This document shows positions 6,979 through 14,829 of a stretch of 20,574 nucleotides of DNA, piece by piece; the stretch's first letter is position 1, and each line of letters opens with the position of its first letter. The position numbers and the translations under genes were made by a program. The stretch covers positions 1 to 20,574 of the forward strand of contig CAZGMK010000046.1 in assembly GCA_964526835.1 (NCBI GenBank). The letters run 5' to 3'. Source of the DNA: DAOSXA01 sp964526835 (GTDB lineage: Bacteria; Zixibacteria; MSB-5A5; GN15; FEB-12). The notes under the pieces are model-generated. The model worked only from the letters and a program-made list of their open reading frames with translations. It searched no databases and had not been told where the DNA came from.

Positions 6979-7359
6979 TCATCCCTTCCAGCGATACACA
7001 TAATTCGGCTGAAGGTCAGTGCCGCGATTATCTCGGTCCACGGCTCCGTCGCCAAAAAGATTCCTCTGAGAATTGCCAACATTCGCACGCAAGGTCTTGA
7101 CCTTCTTGCTTGGGTCCCGCCTTAGTATCTCATCGACCATATCGGCCCCGGAGAACCACCTATCGGCTTCTTCCTTGTGGATCAACTCCACAAGCTTCCT
7201 CACGCTTATTCCTGCGGTGTCTTGTTTAGCCTGACCTTGCCCTCGCAAGGCGGCCCCTTCAATAAGAACCTCTATCGCCTCAAGCTCCCGGGCTGTGTGG
7301 TCCATGATCTTCTTGAGTCGATCTTTTTCTTGCTGTAAGTCCATTAATGTCAACGGCAT
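6979..7359 (-). CDS. hypothetical protein: coiled coil plus winged-helix-like domain
   Basis: A 126-residue protein I do not recognise by name. Residues 5-36 are charged and heptad-like (LQQEKDRLKKIMDHTARELE), consistent with a coiled coil. Residues 50-125 look like a winged-helix fold: a helix SVRKLVELIHKEE, a DRWFSGADMVDEI helix, a basic helix (KKVKTLRANVGNSQRNL) and a final hairpin ending in PNYVYRWKG. This suggests DNA or protein binding in a small, self-associating protein. It starts at ATG 7359 with AGGAGA six bases upstream, so translation is well supported. It stands alone in the accessory stretch, followed by a hairpin and the tRNA-like genes. The role is unknown. Confidence 0.7.
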   Translation of the reverse strand: MPLTLMDLQQEKDRLKKIMDHTARELEAIEVLIEGAALRGQGQAKQDTAGISVRKLVELIHKEEADRWFSGADMVDEILRRDPSKKVKTLRANVGNSQRNLFGDGAVDRDNRGTDLQPNYVYRWKG

Positions 7360-7435
7360 ATCTATCTCCTATCCAATCAAGCGACAAAGAGCTTGACTTA
7401 GTGTGTTGTGTACCTTACCTTTAACCAAAATAGCT

Positions 7436-7540
7436 GACCGCCCACCAACTCAGTCGGTGGCTCTAACCCACCCGGTGACGGGCGAATCAGCATCTTGGTA
7501 AGGCCGAGTTCAATCTTCGCACGATTCTCGGCCTTTTTTT
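7436..7540 (+). ncRNA. candidate structured RNA ending in an intrinsic terminator
   Basis: Three helices follow one another on the plus strand: CCACC/GGTGG (7442-7460, nine-base loop), CCCG-GTGA-CGGG (7471-7482, a GNRA-type tetraloop), and a terminator AAGGCCGAG/CTCGGCCTT (7500-7535) with an inner AATC/GATT stem, followed by seven T residues from 7534. CGCCC just upstream could pair with GGGCG after the second hairpin to close a multibranch loop. No open frame leads into the terminator, so a small RNA or riboregulator is possible. I could not find a clear promoter, and it matches no class I know. Confidence 0.35.
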
Positions 7541-7573
7541 ATTTCGTTTAGGAATATAATGGATAGCGGAAAC

Positions 7574-7596
7574 GAGGGCAACAAATAATTGCCCTC
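7574..7596. other. perfect hairpin in the accessory intergenic region
   Basis: GAGGGCAA and TTGCCCTC form an eight-base-pair stem around CAAATAA. It could be a second terminator or a protein-binding site. The intergenic stretch 7360-7814 holds this hairpin, the candidate RNA before it and the hairpin at 7684, but no credible gene. Confidence 0.5.
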
Positions 7597-7683
7597 TATT
7601 TAGGGGTAGGCCAAAAAAGCGAAAAGGTCGTGTAGTGCAACGGGCTGCGCACTCACTTGGTGGGTTTTTTGTTTGCACTCTTT

Positions 7684-7710
7684 GCCCACCGGGCCAACGG
7701 ACCGGTGGGC
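7684..7710. other. perfect nine-base-pair GC hairpin
   Basis: GCCCACCGG (7684-7692) pairs with CCGGTGGGC (7702-7710) around a nine-base loop. A plus-strand open frame (7657-7875, TTG start) runs through it, but that frame has no ribosome binding site and overlaps the end of a well-supported minus-strand gene, so I read the hairpin as noncoding. Confidence 0.5.
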
Positions 7711-7814
7711 CGGCCCCGGAAGAACCCCGGTCGAAGCCCCGCTGCCTACCTCGGACGGGAACTTAGATCACTTGCGGCCTTGCCGGGGGCGTGCTTCTGC
7801 AAACCGATCGGCCC

Positions 7815-8045
7815 CTATGCCACTCTAACCTTGCTCGTAGCCGACCTAAAAGCGAAGATGCGCTCTCCCCCCTGATAGTCGTTTTCCTCACTCTGTGTAA
7901 GCCACACTAGCCCCGGATTCCTACAGCCGTCGGCCCCGCAGATCGCCGCAGTATTGGGGTAGCCTACCGGTTGATGATGACTAACGTACGGCACGCGCAC
8001 ATTCCTTGTCGGTCTGCCACAGCCTTTGCACCTAACCAGCGCCAT
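7815..8045 (-). CDS. zinc-ribbon miniprotein, hypothetical
   Basis: A 76-residue protein with Cys6-x2-Cys9 near the start and Cys36-x4-Cys41 in the middle, a spacing that would hold one zinc ion in a ribbon fold. The rest is short and polar (NPGLVWLTQSEENDY, then a basic tail), with no membrane segment or enzyme motif. It starts at ATG 8045 behind a strong AGAGGAGAG site six bases upstream. It lies about 100 bases downstream of the 285-residue membrane protein gene on the same strand and may share its transcript. Such small zinc ribbons often bind nucleic acid or protein, but nothing here shows which. Confidence 0.75.
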   Translation of the reverse strand: MALVRCKGCGRPTRNVRVPYVSHHQPVGYPNTAAICGADGCRNPGLVWLTQSEENDYQGGERIFAFRSATSKVRVA

Positions 8046-8105
8046 GATTCTCTCCTCTTGGTTGTGCTCCAGTTCGTCTAATCCCCGTCTCTGCCAGGGT
8101 TATCG

Positions 8106-8127
8106 CCGTGAGCTTGCTTCGCATGGG
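8106..8127 (+). repeat. 22-base repeat, copy 2
   Basis: Near-identical direct copy of 6497-6518. It is followed by GGCC and five T residues, which hint at transcription-terminator use, but the stem is weak. It sits between the zinc-ribbon gene and the 285-residue membrane protein gene. Confidence 0.6.
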
Positions 8128-8143
8128 GCCTTTTTGGAAGACG

Positions 8144-9001
8144 TCATGAGTTCCCGGCCACCTCAATCGAAACGGTGATTAGTGCTCCCATCATCCCCGG
8201 AATCGGTGCGTTATAAGTGATCGTTGTGAGGAAGCGGCCGACGACGGCGGAAAACTCGCGGTCCGTATATAGATCGCGAGCCAGTACCTCTTGCCCCATT
8301 TGCGTCACAACCCAATCGAAAACGTCGTCGCTGACGTAGGCACAGAAGCCATACATGATGCCCACTGACATCAAGTCGTGTTCTTCCCCCCATCCGACGC
8401 CAGACGTGACAGACGCCTGGGCTGCGTGCGTTGCCGACCCGATGATCTGTATTGACGCGTACGGCGATGTCCCTACGTAGTTTTTGTGTCCATCTATAGG
8501 AACCCCTTGTTGCCAAGTGAAGGGGATATCTGTACTCTCAAAGAAGGACTCCACCTCGTAGGGTGATATCCCGATGCTGGCAGATTCGATGGCCGCCAAC
8601 TCAGCTTCATACTCAGCTCGTCTTCTCGCCTCCTTGGCTTCTCGTTTTTTCCTCTCCTCGGCCCATTTGGCCTTCTTCTCCTTCAGCTTCGATGCGTCGA
8701 TGCGGGCCTTCGCTTCGGCGGCGGCAGCCGCGAGTCGCTTCTGCTCCAGTTGCTGAGCGGCGGCGATTTTGCGTTCCGCCTCGTCGGCTTGCCTCATCGC
8801 CTTCATGTCTTCGGACGGGATGAGCGCTGTGCCAATTATGCCGGTAGCAATAGCAAGGACGGCAAAGCGCCAAGCTATGTGTTTCCGCCGACCGCCCCCG
8901 GTGATGCTGCCAGAGAAGAGACTTGGGCGGAGGAGTCCGACCACTAAAGCGAGCCAAGCCCCAAGCGAGAACAATATCAAAGTCAATGCCATTGTAGCCA
9001 T
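8144..9001 (-). CDS. membrane protein: two-helix N-terminal module, coiled coil and C-terminal domain
   Basis: A 285-residue protein of unknown function. Two hydrophobic helices lie near residues 4-28 and 46-64, joined by SGSITGGGRRKHI. A strongly charged Ala/Lys/Glu-rich coiled coil follows (about 68-140), then a C-terminal domain (146-285) with an aromatic start (ESFFESTDIPFTWQQG), a GTSPYASIQIIG strand pair and mixed alpha/beta character. The N-terminal module is shared with the gene just upstream; the rest is not. It starts at ATG 9001 behind GGGAG, eleven bases after the neighbour's stop, so the two are probably co-transcribed and may assemble through their common membrane part. The C-terminal domain is probably on the same side as the coiled coil. 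Confidence 0.8.
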   Translation of the reverse strand: MATMALTLILFSLGAWLALVVGLLRPSLFSGSITGGGRRKHIAWRFAVLAIATGIIGTALIPSEDMKAMRQADEAERKIAAAQQLEQKRLAAAAAEAKARIDASKLKEKKAKWAEERKKREAKEARRRAEYEAELAAIESASIGISPYEVESFFESTDIPFTWQQGVPIDGHKNYVGTSPYASIQIIGSATHAAQASVTSGVGWGEEHDLMSVGIMYGFCAYVSDDVFDWVVTQMGQEVLARDLYTDREFSAVVGRFLTTITYNAPIPGMMGALITVSIEVAGNS

Positions 9002-9012
9002 GGTTCTCCCGT

Positions 9013-9588
9013 TTAGTTCGCCGCGTCAATCGCGACTTGCCAAGTGGCGTTTGCTGCGGTAATATCAAGATAGTATTGACCTGCCGCGACGTGGGCATAG
9101 GTTGTGTCGCCTGGCTGAGGTCCCGTTAGCATCGCCTCAGGGGTCCCCCCATCGCGTTCAATGGACTTCCCCTCGGGGACAACGAACACCGCGAACACCG
9201 CATGTCTGTCCCCTTCCACAGCGTATCGGATGCGGCCGTCCCCGGCCGGGAGGGTAAACAACGCCGTTTGCTGGTCGTTTTCGCCCGACAGGGCGGTGAC
9301 ATTGCGCCAGTCCTTCTGCGGTCCCCGGGGGCGCTCCCTCTGGTGAGTGTCGGCAAGCATTGTCTCGGGCTTTGTGCCTTCGGTCTCCTCTCCTGCCATA
9401 GGGAGAACGAGTCCGGTCCCGACGATCCCTGTGACGATGGCCAACAGGGCGAACCGCTTGGCTATCTGCTTGCGAACCCCACCTCCGAACAACTTACCGG
9501 AGAAGATGCCCGGCCAGACCATGCCGACAACGAGCGCTCCCCATGCGTTGAGTGACAGCATCAGCAAGATGAAAGCGAGCGCTTCCAT
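9013..9588 (-). CDS. membrane protein: same two-helix module with a beta-rich C-terminal domain
   Basis: A 191-residue protein I do not recognise. The N-terminal module (helices near residues 4-29 and 44-64, linker SGKLFGGGVRKQI) is identical at about 28 of 45 positions to that of the next gene. A disordered linker (about 65-100) leads to a predicted beta-sandwich of about 90 residues: repeated short strands (TALFTLPAG, RIRYAVEG, HAVFAVFVVP), then AGQYYLDITAANATWQVAIDA at the end, a pattern seen in small extracellular binding domains that close with a W-x-V/I strand. It starts at ATG 9588 behind AAGGAGAGGG. It heads a small minus-strand operon. Confidence 0.78.
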   Translation of the reverse strand: MEALAFILLMLSLNAWGALVVGMVWPGIFSGKLFGGGVRKQIAKRFALLAIVTGIVGTGLVLPMAGEETEGTKPETMLADTHQRERPRGPQKDWRNVTALSGENDQQTALFTLPAGDGRIRYAVEGDRHAVFAVFVVPEGKSIERDGGTPEAMLTGPQPGDTTYAHVAAGQYYLDITAANATWQVAIDAAN

Positions 9589-9609
9589 AAGACCCTCTCC
9601 TTGTTAGGG

Positions 9610-9717
9610 TTAGTCGTTCTCCCCTTTCGGGGTCATATCAATGTCGCCGTCGGCCAGCGTCTGGAAGGCCGCCATGCCGCCGCGAATGTCGGCTACATGC
9701 AAGTCAGTACCCTGCAA
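9610..9717 (-). CDS. possible 35-residue leader ORF (TTG start)
   Basis: Begins at TTG 9717 with AGGAG seven bases upstream and ends with TAA 22 bases before the membrane protein gene. The peptide begins MQGTDLHVADIRGGMAAFQT and is acidic towards its end, with no signal or membrane segment. A convincing sigma70-type promoter lies just upstream (9761-9789), so the region is transcribed. It could be a true small protein, a regulatory leader peptide or chance; the strong ribosome binding site is the main support. Confidence 0.4.
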   Translation of the reverse strand: MQGTDLHVADIRGGMAAFQTLADGDIDMTPKGEND

Positions 9718-9760
9718 GGCTACTCTCCTGTTTCTAAAACGGTGGTTTCCCGCTTCCGCC

Positions 9761-9789
9761 AATATAGTCAGTTCACGTGATTTCCTCAA
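9761..9789 (-). promoter_or_regulatory. promoter of the minus-strand membrane protein operon
   Basis: On the minus strand TTGAGG (9784-9789) and TATATT (9761-9766) are separated by 17 bases. The start would fall near 9754, about 35 bases before the possible leader ORF. It is back-to-back with the dockerin gene promoter. Confidence 0.6.
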
Positions 9790-9829
9790 TACCTATTTGT
9801 ATTCTGACTAACCCTATGCCCAATAATCG

Positions 9830-9843
9830 GTTGACAAGTCAAC
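9830..9843. promoter_or_regulatory. palindrome overlapping the dockerin gene -35 box
   Basis: GTTGAC-AA-GTCAAC is a perfect inverted repeat with a two-base centre that covers the -35 hexamer. A bound dimeric regulator would compete with RNA polymerase. Confidence 0.35.
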
Positions 9844-9858
9844 GTTGTGTGTTATCAT
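9831..9858 (+). promoter_or_regulatory. promoter of the secreted dockerin gene
   Basis: A perfect TTGACA (9831-9836), a 16-base spacer and TATCAT (9853-9858). The start would be near 9865, leaving a leader of about 80 bases that contains a small hairpin (GCCGGA/TCCGGC, about 9879-9896). Confidence 0.7.
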
Positions 9859-9944
9859 GTATGGTGTAGGGAAGGAGGGCCGGATAGGTGTCCGGCGCTT
9901 CTACTGACGTCAGCAACGCAAAGCACAAACCCACGAGGTGAATC

Positions 9945-10910
9945 ATGAGAGCACTCAGCGCATTAGTGGCGCTGTGTCTGTTGGCAGTGTCGCCCTATGC
10001 CACCGAACAGACACAGCCGAGCACCGCCGAACTGAGCGCGCCGCAGGGAGCGGCCCTCACGGGGGCTAACGACATGGGTAATGTCACAACCGAGGTTCAT
10101 TATCTCTGGGATGACGGCACGGGAGGGTTCAACTACTGCACCGGGACGTATATCATCTTTGATTTCCGGCTCACCAACAACACAGGTAACAGCGTGAGCG
10201 CCATACAGCATGGTTTCCAGGTCTATTCTCCGACTGGAGCCCAGTGGGGAAATGCCGAGGGAACGTGGGCTGTGCCGGGCATAGGGCAGTTGTTCGATCT
10301 CAATCTCGGCATCGATGAACACAGTGTGACCGGCAGCGGCGCGGACACGATAGCTTTCTACGGCGCAGCTATGTTGGGCGGACTTCCCGCGGGTTGGGAT
10401 TCGGTAACTATGAAGGTTCGTGTGGGTCCTATCGCCGACTCGTACGGATCCGGCAACCACACCCTCTGTCTTGACAGTTGCTGGTATCCACCGGGCGGAG
10501 TATGGTCCTGGTCAGCCGGGGGCATGTTCGTGCCCAGTTGGGATGGTCCCCACTGCTATCCGATCATGGTCATTCCTGGCGATGACCCCGATCAGGACGG
10601 CGCCTGGACAGGCTGCGACAACTGCCCGGAGACCTACAATCCAGACCAAGCCGACAGCGACTGGGATGGTGTGGGGGATGCTTGCAGTGGCAGCGGTTGT
10701 TGTCAGTTAGTGGGAGATATCGACTACGACGGTGACCGTGATATCGAGGATCTGGTTTATCTGGTGAACTGGATGTTCGGAATGGGACCACCGCCGCCGT
10801 GTATGGCGCACGTCGACATGAACGGTGATGGGCAATTCGACATAGCCGATGTGGTCTACTTCGTCGCCTGGATGTTCAGCGGGGGGGCGCCGCCGGCCGA
10901 ATGTCCATAG
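9945..10910 (+). CDS. secreted protein with TSP3-like calcium repeat and C-terminal dockerin
   Basis: A 321-residue exported protein with a signal peptide at residues 1-19 or so (MRALSALVALCLLAVSPYA). Residues about 45-208 form a beta-rich domain shared with the lipoprotein at 14938-15564. A thrombospondin type 3-like segment follows (about 211-248: DNCPETYNPDQADSDWDGVGDAC-like), then a dockerin-type pair of EF-hand-like repeats (255-321) with calcium ligands in DIDYDGDRDIED and DMNGDGQFDIAD, each followed by a WMF-containing helix and a Pro-rich GPPPPC or GAPPAEC end. Dockerins normally bind cohesins, but none is in the window. In this type of bacterium such tails are common on secreted proteins and may have another role. 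GAGGTG precedes the ATG. Confidence 0.88.
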   Translation: MRALSALVALCLLAVSPYATEQTQPSTAELSAPQGAALTGANDMGNVTTEVHYLWDDGTGGFNYCTGTYIIFDFRLTNNTGNSVSAIQHGFQVYSPTGAQWGNAEGTWAVPGIGQLFDLNLGIDEHSVTGSGADTIAFYGAAMLGGLPAGWDSVTMKVRVGPIADSYGSGNHTLCLDSCWYPPGGVWSWSAGGMFVPSWDGPHCYPIMVIPGDDPDQDGAWTGCDNCPETYNPDQADSDWDGVGDACSGSGCCQLVGDIDYDGDRDIEDLVYLVNWMFGMGPPPPCMAHVDMNGDGQFDIADVVYFVAWMFSGGAPPAECP

Positions 10911-10941
10911 CCTTCGGTTCTGTAATATATGACGGACAAGA

Positions 10942-10973
10942 AACCCCGGCAGGCCGCCCGGCCTGTCGGGGTT
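10942..10973. terminator. bidirectional terminator between convergent genes
   Basis: A 14-base-pair stem (AACCCCGGCAGGCC against GGCCTGTCGGGGTT, one G-U pair) with a four-base loop lies between the dockerin gene and the convergent lipoprotein gene. The flanking T tracts are interrupted (GTGTTTG on plus, TTTCTTG on minus). Confidence 0.8.
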
Positions 10974-11010
10974 GTGTTTGATACAACGGCAGAACTGAGC
11001 CGGTGTAGCG

Positions 11011-11565
11011 CTACTGCGGCAGCGGTCCTTTCAGCAAGCGGATATCGTCGATCCAGACTGTCCCCGAGCCGTCGATGACTATGTTCAGGTAGACACTGTC
11101 GGGATTCTCACCCGCCTCCAGACGAAAGGGCGTATGCTCTCTCGACCAGTCGGTGGTTCCGGTCAAAGGCGTGCTGATGTCGCGCGAGAAGAATCTTCCA
11201 ATGTCAGGGAAGGTACACCACATTTCAAGGAAAGCGCGGCCATCGAGGTTGTCTGTTTTGACATGTGCCTGATAGACTAGCAGGGCGTCCTCAATGTCGA
11301 TATTGCCGATCGCCAATAGCCCGACAGTCATGGAGTCGGTGGCGTCTATGCGCCAGGACCCGTTGCCGTCGTGACTCGACATCGTGTCCAGGCTCAGATA
11401 GTCGAGGTCCGGCATGGGTGCATTCGAATCGATCGGGAAGGCAAAGGTTGTCTCAACCGGCTGCTTATCCTCGGGCGTGGTCTCAAGCTCCTGCTGTTCG
11501 TCTCCACAGCCGACGAGCAGGCCTGCGATTAGTAGCGAGGAGGTTAGAGCTTTCAGGTATGTCAT
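11011..11565 (-). CDS. lipoprotein with a C-terminal beta-sandwich (carbohydrate-binding-like) domain
   Basis: A lipoprotein of 184 residues. The N-terminal signal ends in LLVGC, a clear lipobox, so the mature protein should carry lipid on that cysteine and face outward from a membrane. An acidic linker follows, then a domain of about 130 residues whose pattern (GNGSWRIDATDS, FLEMWCTF, DSVYLNIVIDGSGTVWIDDIRLLKG) fits a galactose-binding-like or CBM-type jelly roll. I chose ATG 11565 over GTG 11571 because GGAG is five bases upstream of it. The gene is divergent from the sigma factor gene across a 130-base region with two palindromes, so it could be a target of that system. Ligand unknown. Confidence 0.8.
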   Translation of the reverse strand: MTYLKALTSSLLIAGLLVGCGDEQQELETTPEDKQPVETTFAFPIDSNAPMPDLDYLSLDTMSSHDGNGSWRIDATDSMTVGLLAIGNIDIEDALLVYQAHVKTDNLDGRAFLEMWCTFPDIGRFFSRDISTPLTGTTDWSREHTPFRLEAGENPDSVYLNIVIDGSGTVWIDDIRLLKGPLPQ

Positions 11566-11583
11566 GTACACTCCATGTGTTTT

Positions 11584-11602
11584 AATTTGGTGATTCCAAA
11601 TT
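11584..11602. promoter_or_regulatory. palindromic operator candidate 1
   Basis: AATTTGG-TGATT-CCAAATT, a perfect inverted repeat with seven-base arms, lies in the divergent region between the lipoprotein and sigma factor genes. It is close to the lipoprotein start and so within reach of its leader or promoter. Confidence 0.4.
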
Positions 11603-11609
11603 GGGCGAT

Positions 11610-11624
11610 TCGCCTGTCAGGCGA
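11610..11624. promoter_or_regulatory. palindromic operator candidate 2
   Basis: TCGCCTG-T-CAGGCGA, a perfect inverted repeat with seven-base arms and a one-base centre, starts eight bases after the first palindrome. The two arm sequences differ, so they may be sites for different regulators, or one may be an RNA hairpin. Confidence 0.4.
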
Positions 11625-11658
11625 CAAGCTAAAACTCGTGTCATCGGGATTTGAAAGT

Positions 11659-11686
11659 TTTTCATCCGAATCGTTTTGCCTATATT
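11659..11686 (+). promoter_or_regulatory. promoter of the sigma factor gene
   Basis: TATATT (11681-11686) with a weak -35, TTTTCA (11659-11664), 16 bases upstream. The predicted start falls at about 11693, only about two bases before the ATG, which suggests a leaderless transcript. Confidence 0.4.
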
Positions 11687-11694
11687 GGCATCAA

Positions 11695-12291
11695 ATGAGT
11701 GAGAAACAGTTAGTCCGGGCCGCGAAGTCCGGTGATTTCAAGGCCTTCATGGCCCTGATTGATGCGCACAAGGACAAGATATACGGACTGGCGCGGAAAC
11801 TGGCCGGCAATAAACAAGACGCCGAGGATATTGTGCAGGATACGCTCCTGAAAGCCATCGATAAGATCGATCAGTTTCGCGGCGAGGCGGCTTTCGGGAC
11901 CTGGCTATACAGCATCGCGCTGAATGAAGCCCGGGCTCACTACGGCAAACAGCAGAGGACTGATCTGAAGCCGATTGAGGAGTATCTCCCGTCCGGTTCG
12001 GCCGAGTCGCATGATCACGCTATGCGTCTGTTCGACTGGAAGGACCCACATGACCAATTGGAGGAATCGGAACTCCGGCGCATAATTGATGAGGCAATAT
12101 CCAAGCTGCCCTACAAATACCGCGAGGCTTTCCTGCTTCGTTATATCGAGGAGCTCCCGGTGAAGGAAGTAGCGCGTCTGACCGGGCAGACCGAGGCTTC
12201 GGCCAAATCACGAATCCTGCGCGCCCGTCTGGCGCTGCGTGACAAACTCGACAAGATCTTCGGGGGATATTATGGCCGGGAAATGTCCTGA
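11695..12291 (+). CDS. ECF-type RNA polymerase sigma factor
   Basis: A 198-residue extracytoplasmic-function sigma factor. Region 2 is near residues 8-75, with the family pattern DAEDIVQDTLLKAIDKIDQF and then GTWLYSIALNEARAHYGKQQR. Region 4 is near 125-190, with LPYKYREAFLLRYIEELPVKEVARL and the recognition helix TEASAKSRILRARLALRDKL. The start at ATG 11695 matches where the domain begins; the open frame runs 40 codons further upstream, but that part has no sigma features and covers the probable promoter. No ribosome binding site precedes the ATG. Its 3' end overlaps the anti-sigma gene by 20 bases. Likely targets include itself and perhaps the divergent lipoprotein gene. Confidence 0.92.
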   Translation: MSEKQLVRAAKSGDFKAFMALIDAHKDKIYGLARKLAGNKQDAEDIVQDTLLKAIDKIDQFRGEAAFGTWLYSIALNEARAHYGKQQRTDLKPIEEYLPSGSAESHDHAMRLFDWKDPHDQLEESELRRIIDEAISKLPYKYREAFLLRYIEELPVKEVARLTGQTEASAKSRILRARLALRDKLDKIFGGYYGREMS

Positions 12292-12526
12292 ATACATCAA
12301 TGATCTGAATGACTATCTCGACGGGGCCATCGACCCTGAGCTGTGCGCCGAGATCGAGACCCACCTCGGGGAGTGTAACAACTGCCGAATCATGGTCGAC
12401 ACAATGAAACAGACGGTCCAGCTGTGCCGTGAGGGTAAGCCTGAGAAGCTGCCCGCCTCGCTTGAAGCGAAACTCTCCGGCTTGCTCAGAAAGCGCTGGG
12501 AGAAGAAGTTCGGCAAGACCGAGTGA
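12272..12526 (+). CDS. small soluble zinc-type anti-sigma factor
   Basis: An 84-residue protein with the zinc anti-sigma motif His31-x3-Cys35-x2-Cys38 (HLGECNNC) and further cysteines at 5 and 25. No transmembrane helix follows, so unlike many of its relatives it is cytoplasmic and probably senses redox or another internal cue. GGGGGA lies a few bases upstream of ATG 12272, and the overlap with the sigma factor gene implies translational coupling. It should bind and silence the sigma factor; Cys/His-bound zinc could be released on oxidation, as known for RsrA-type proteins. Confidence 0.85.
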   Translation: MAGKCPEYINDLNDYLDGAIDPELCAEIETHLGECNNCRIMVDTMKQTVQLCREGKPEKLPASLEAKLSGLLRKRWEKKFGKTE

Positions 12527-12560
12527 TCCGGCCGACATCCGGGATCCACACCAATGAATG

Positions 12561-12591
12561 AAGGCCCGGCTGCGCCTTGCAGCCGGGCCTT
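12561..12591. terminator. bidirectional terminator between anti-sigma and groEL genes
   Basis: A perfect 13-base-pair stem (AAGGCCCGGCTGC against GCAGCCGGGCCTT) with loop GCCTT lies between two convergent genes. There is no long T run on either side, but the stem is very stable. Confidence 0.8.
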
Positions 12592-12620
12592 GAGCATATT
12601 GGTGGCGAAAGAAGGGGGGC

Positions 12621-14267
<1,647 letters not shown>

Positions 14268-14291
14268 ACTATTGCTCCTTTGCAGATGTGT

Positions 14292-14585
14292 TTAGCTGTT
14301 CTGAATGATCGCGAAGATGTCGGACTCGCGCATGATCAGGTATTCCTGGTCGCCGATGGTGACCTCGGTGCCGGAGTACTTGCCGTAAAGAACCCTGTCA
14401 CCCTTCTTCACTTCCATGTCAATGAGATTGCCCTCATCGGTGCGACGGCCGGCGCCGACCTCGACGATCTCGCCCTCCATCGGCTTCTCCTTGGCGGTAT
14501 CCGGGATGATAATGCCACCCTTCTTCACCTCGGTCTCCTGGATCGGCTTGACGACGACACGATCATAGAGAGGTTTGATCTGCAT
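14292..14585 (-). CDS. groES: co-chaperonin GroES (Hsp10)
   Basis: The 97-residue lid of the GroEL chamber. It begins with the family's opening PLYDRVVVKPI, has the mobile loop (ETEVKKGGIIIPDTAKEKP) that contacts GroEL, and closes with GDQEYLIMRESDIFAII. It starts at ATG 14585 behind a strong AGGAGG and is first in the operon, about 155 bases after the predicted transcription start. Confidence 0.98.
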   Translation of the reverse strand: MQIKPLYDRVVVKPIQETEVKKGGIIIPDTAKEKPMEGEIVEVGAGRRTDEGNLIDMEVKKGDRVLYGKYSGTEVTIGDQEYLIMRESDIFAIIQNS

Positions 14586-14721
14586 ACTGGGCCTCCTGAT
14601 AAAACGGTTTCGGAACTGCTATAGGTTTTGCTTTGCCTTCGTATGTGCTGACCGTTAGTCCGCTGTTTGTCACCTCGTTCGGCGCGAAGTACCGTCACCT
14701 GTTCAAGCGGTGATCATATTG

Positions 14722-14748
14722 TTAGCACTCAGCGTCTGCGAGTGCTAA
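14722..14748 (-). promoter_or_regulatory. CIRCE operator of groESL
   Basis: TTAGCACTC-N9-GAGTGCTAA, a perfect copy of the CIRCE inverted repeat bound by the heat-shock repressor HrcA. It directly abuts the -10 box, so bound HrcA would block transcription. It implies an hrcA gene elsewhere in the genome. Confidence 0.97.
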
Positions 14749-14776
14749 CAATATTCTTAAACATCTATTCTGTCAA
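14748..14776 (-). promoter_or_regulatory. groESL promoter
   Basis: On the minus strand TTGACA (14771-14776), a 17-base spacer and TATTGT (14748-14753): a perfect -35 and a good -10, with CIRCE at the start point. Confidence 0.85.
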
Positions 14777-14829
14777 GAGGTTTCCTGCGAAATTGGCGAA
14801 AAAATGAGGAAGTGAGAGATATAGAAGGC

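Noticed and set aside
7657..7875. Plus-strand frame of 72 codons with a TTG start
   Set aside because: No ribosome binding site, contains a perfect nine-pair hairpin, and overlaps the well-supported zinc-ribbon gene.
6340..9800. Integrated prophage or genomic island with integrase
   Set aside because: The stretch is accessory in character, but I find no integrase, transposase, phage structural gene or clear attachment duplication around a whole tRNA.
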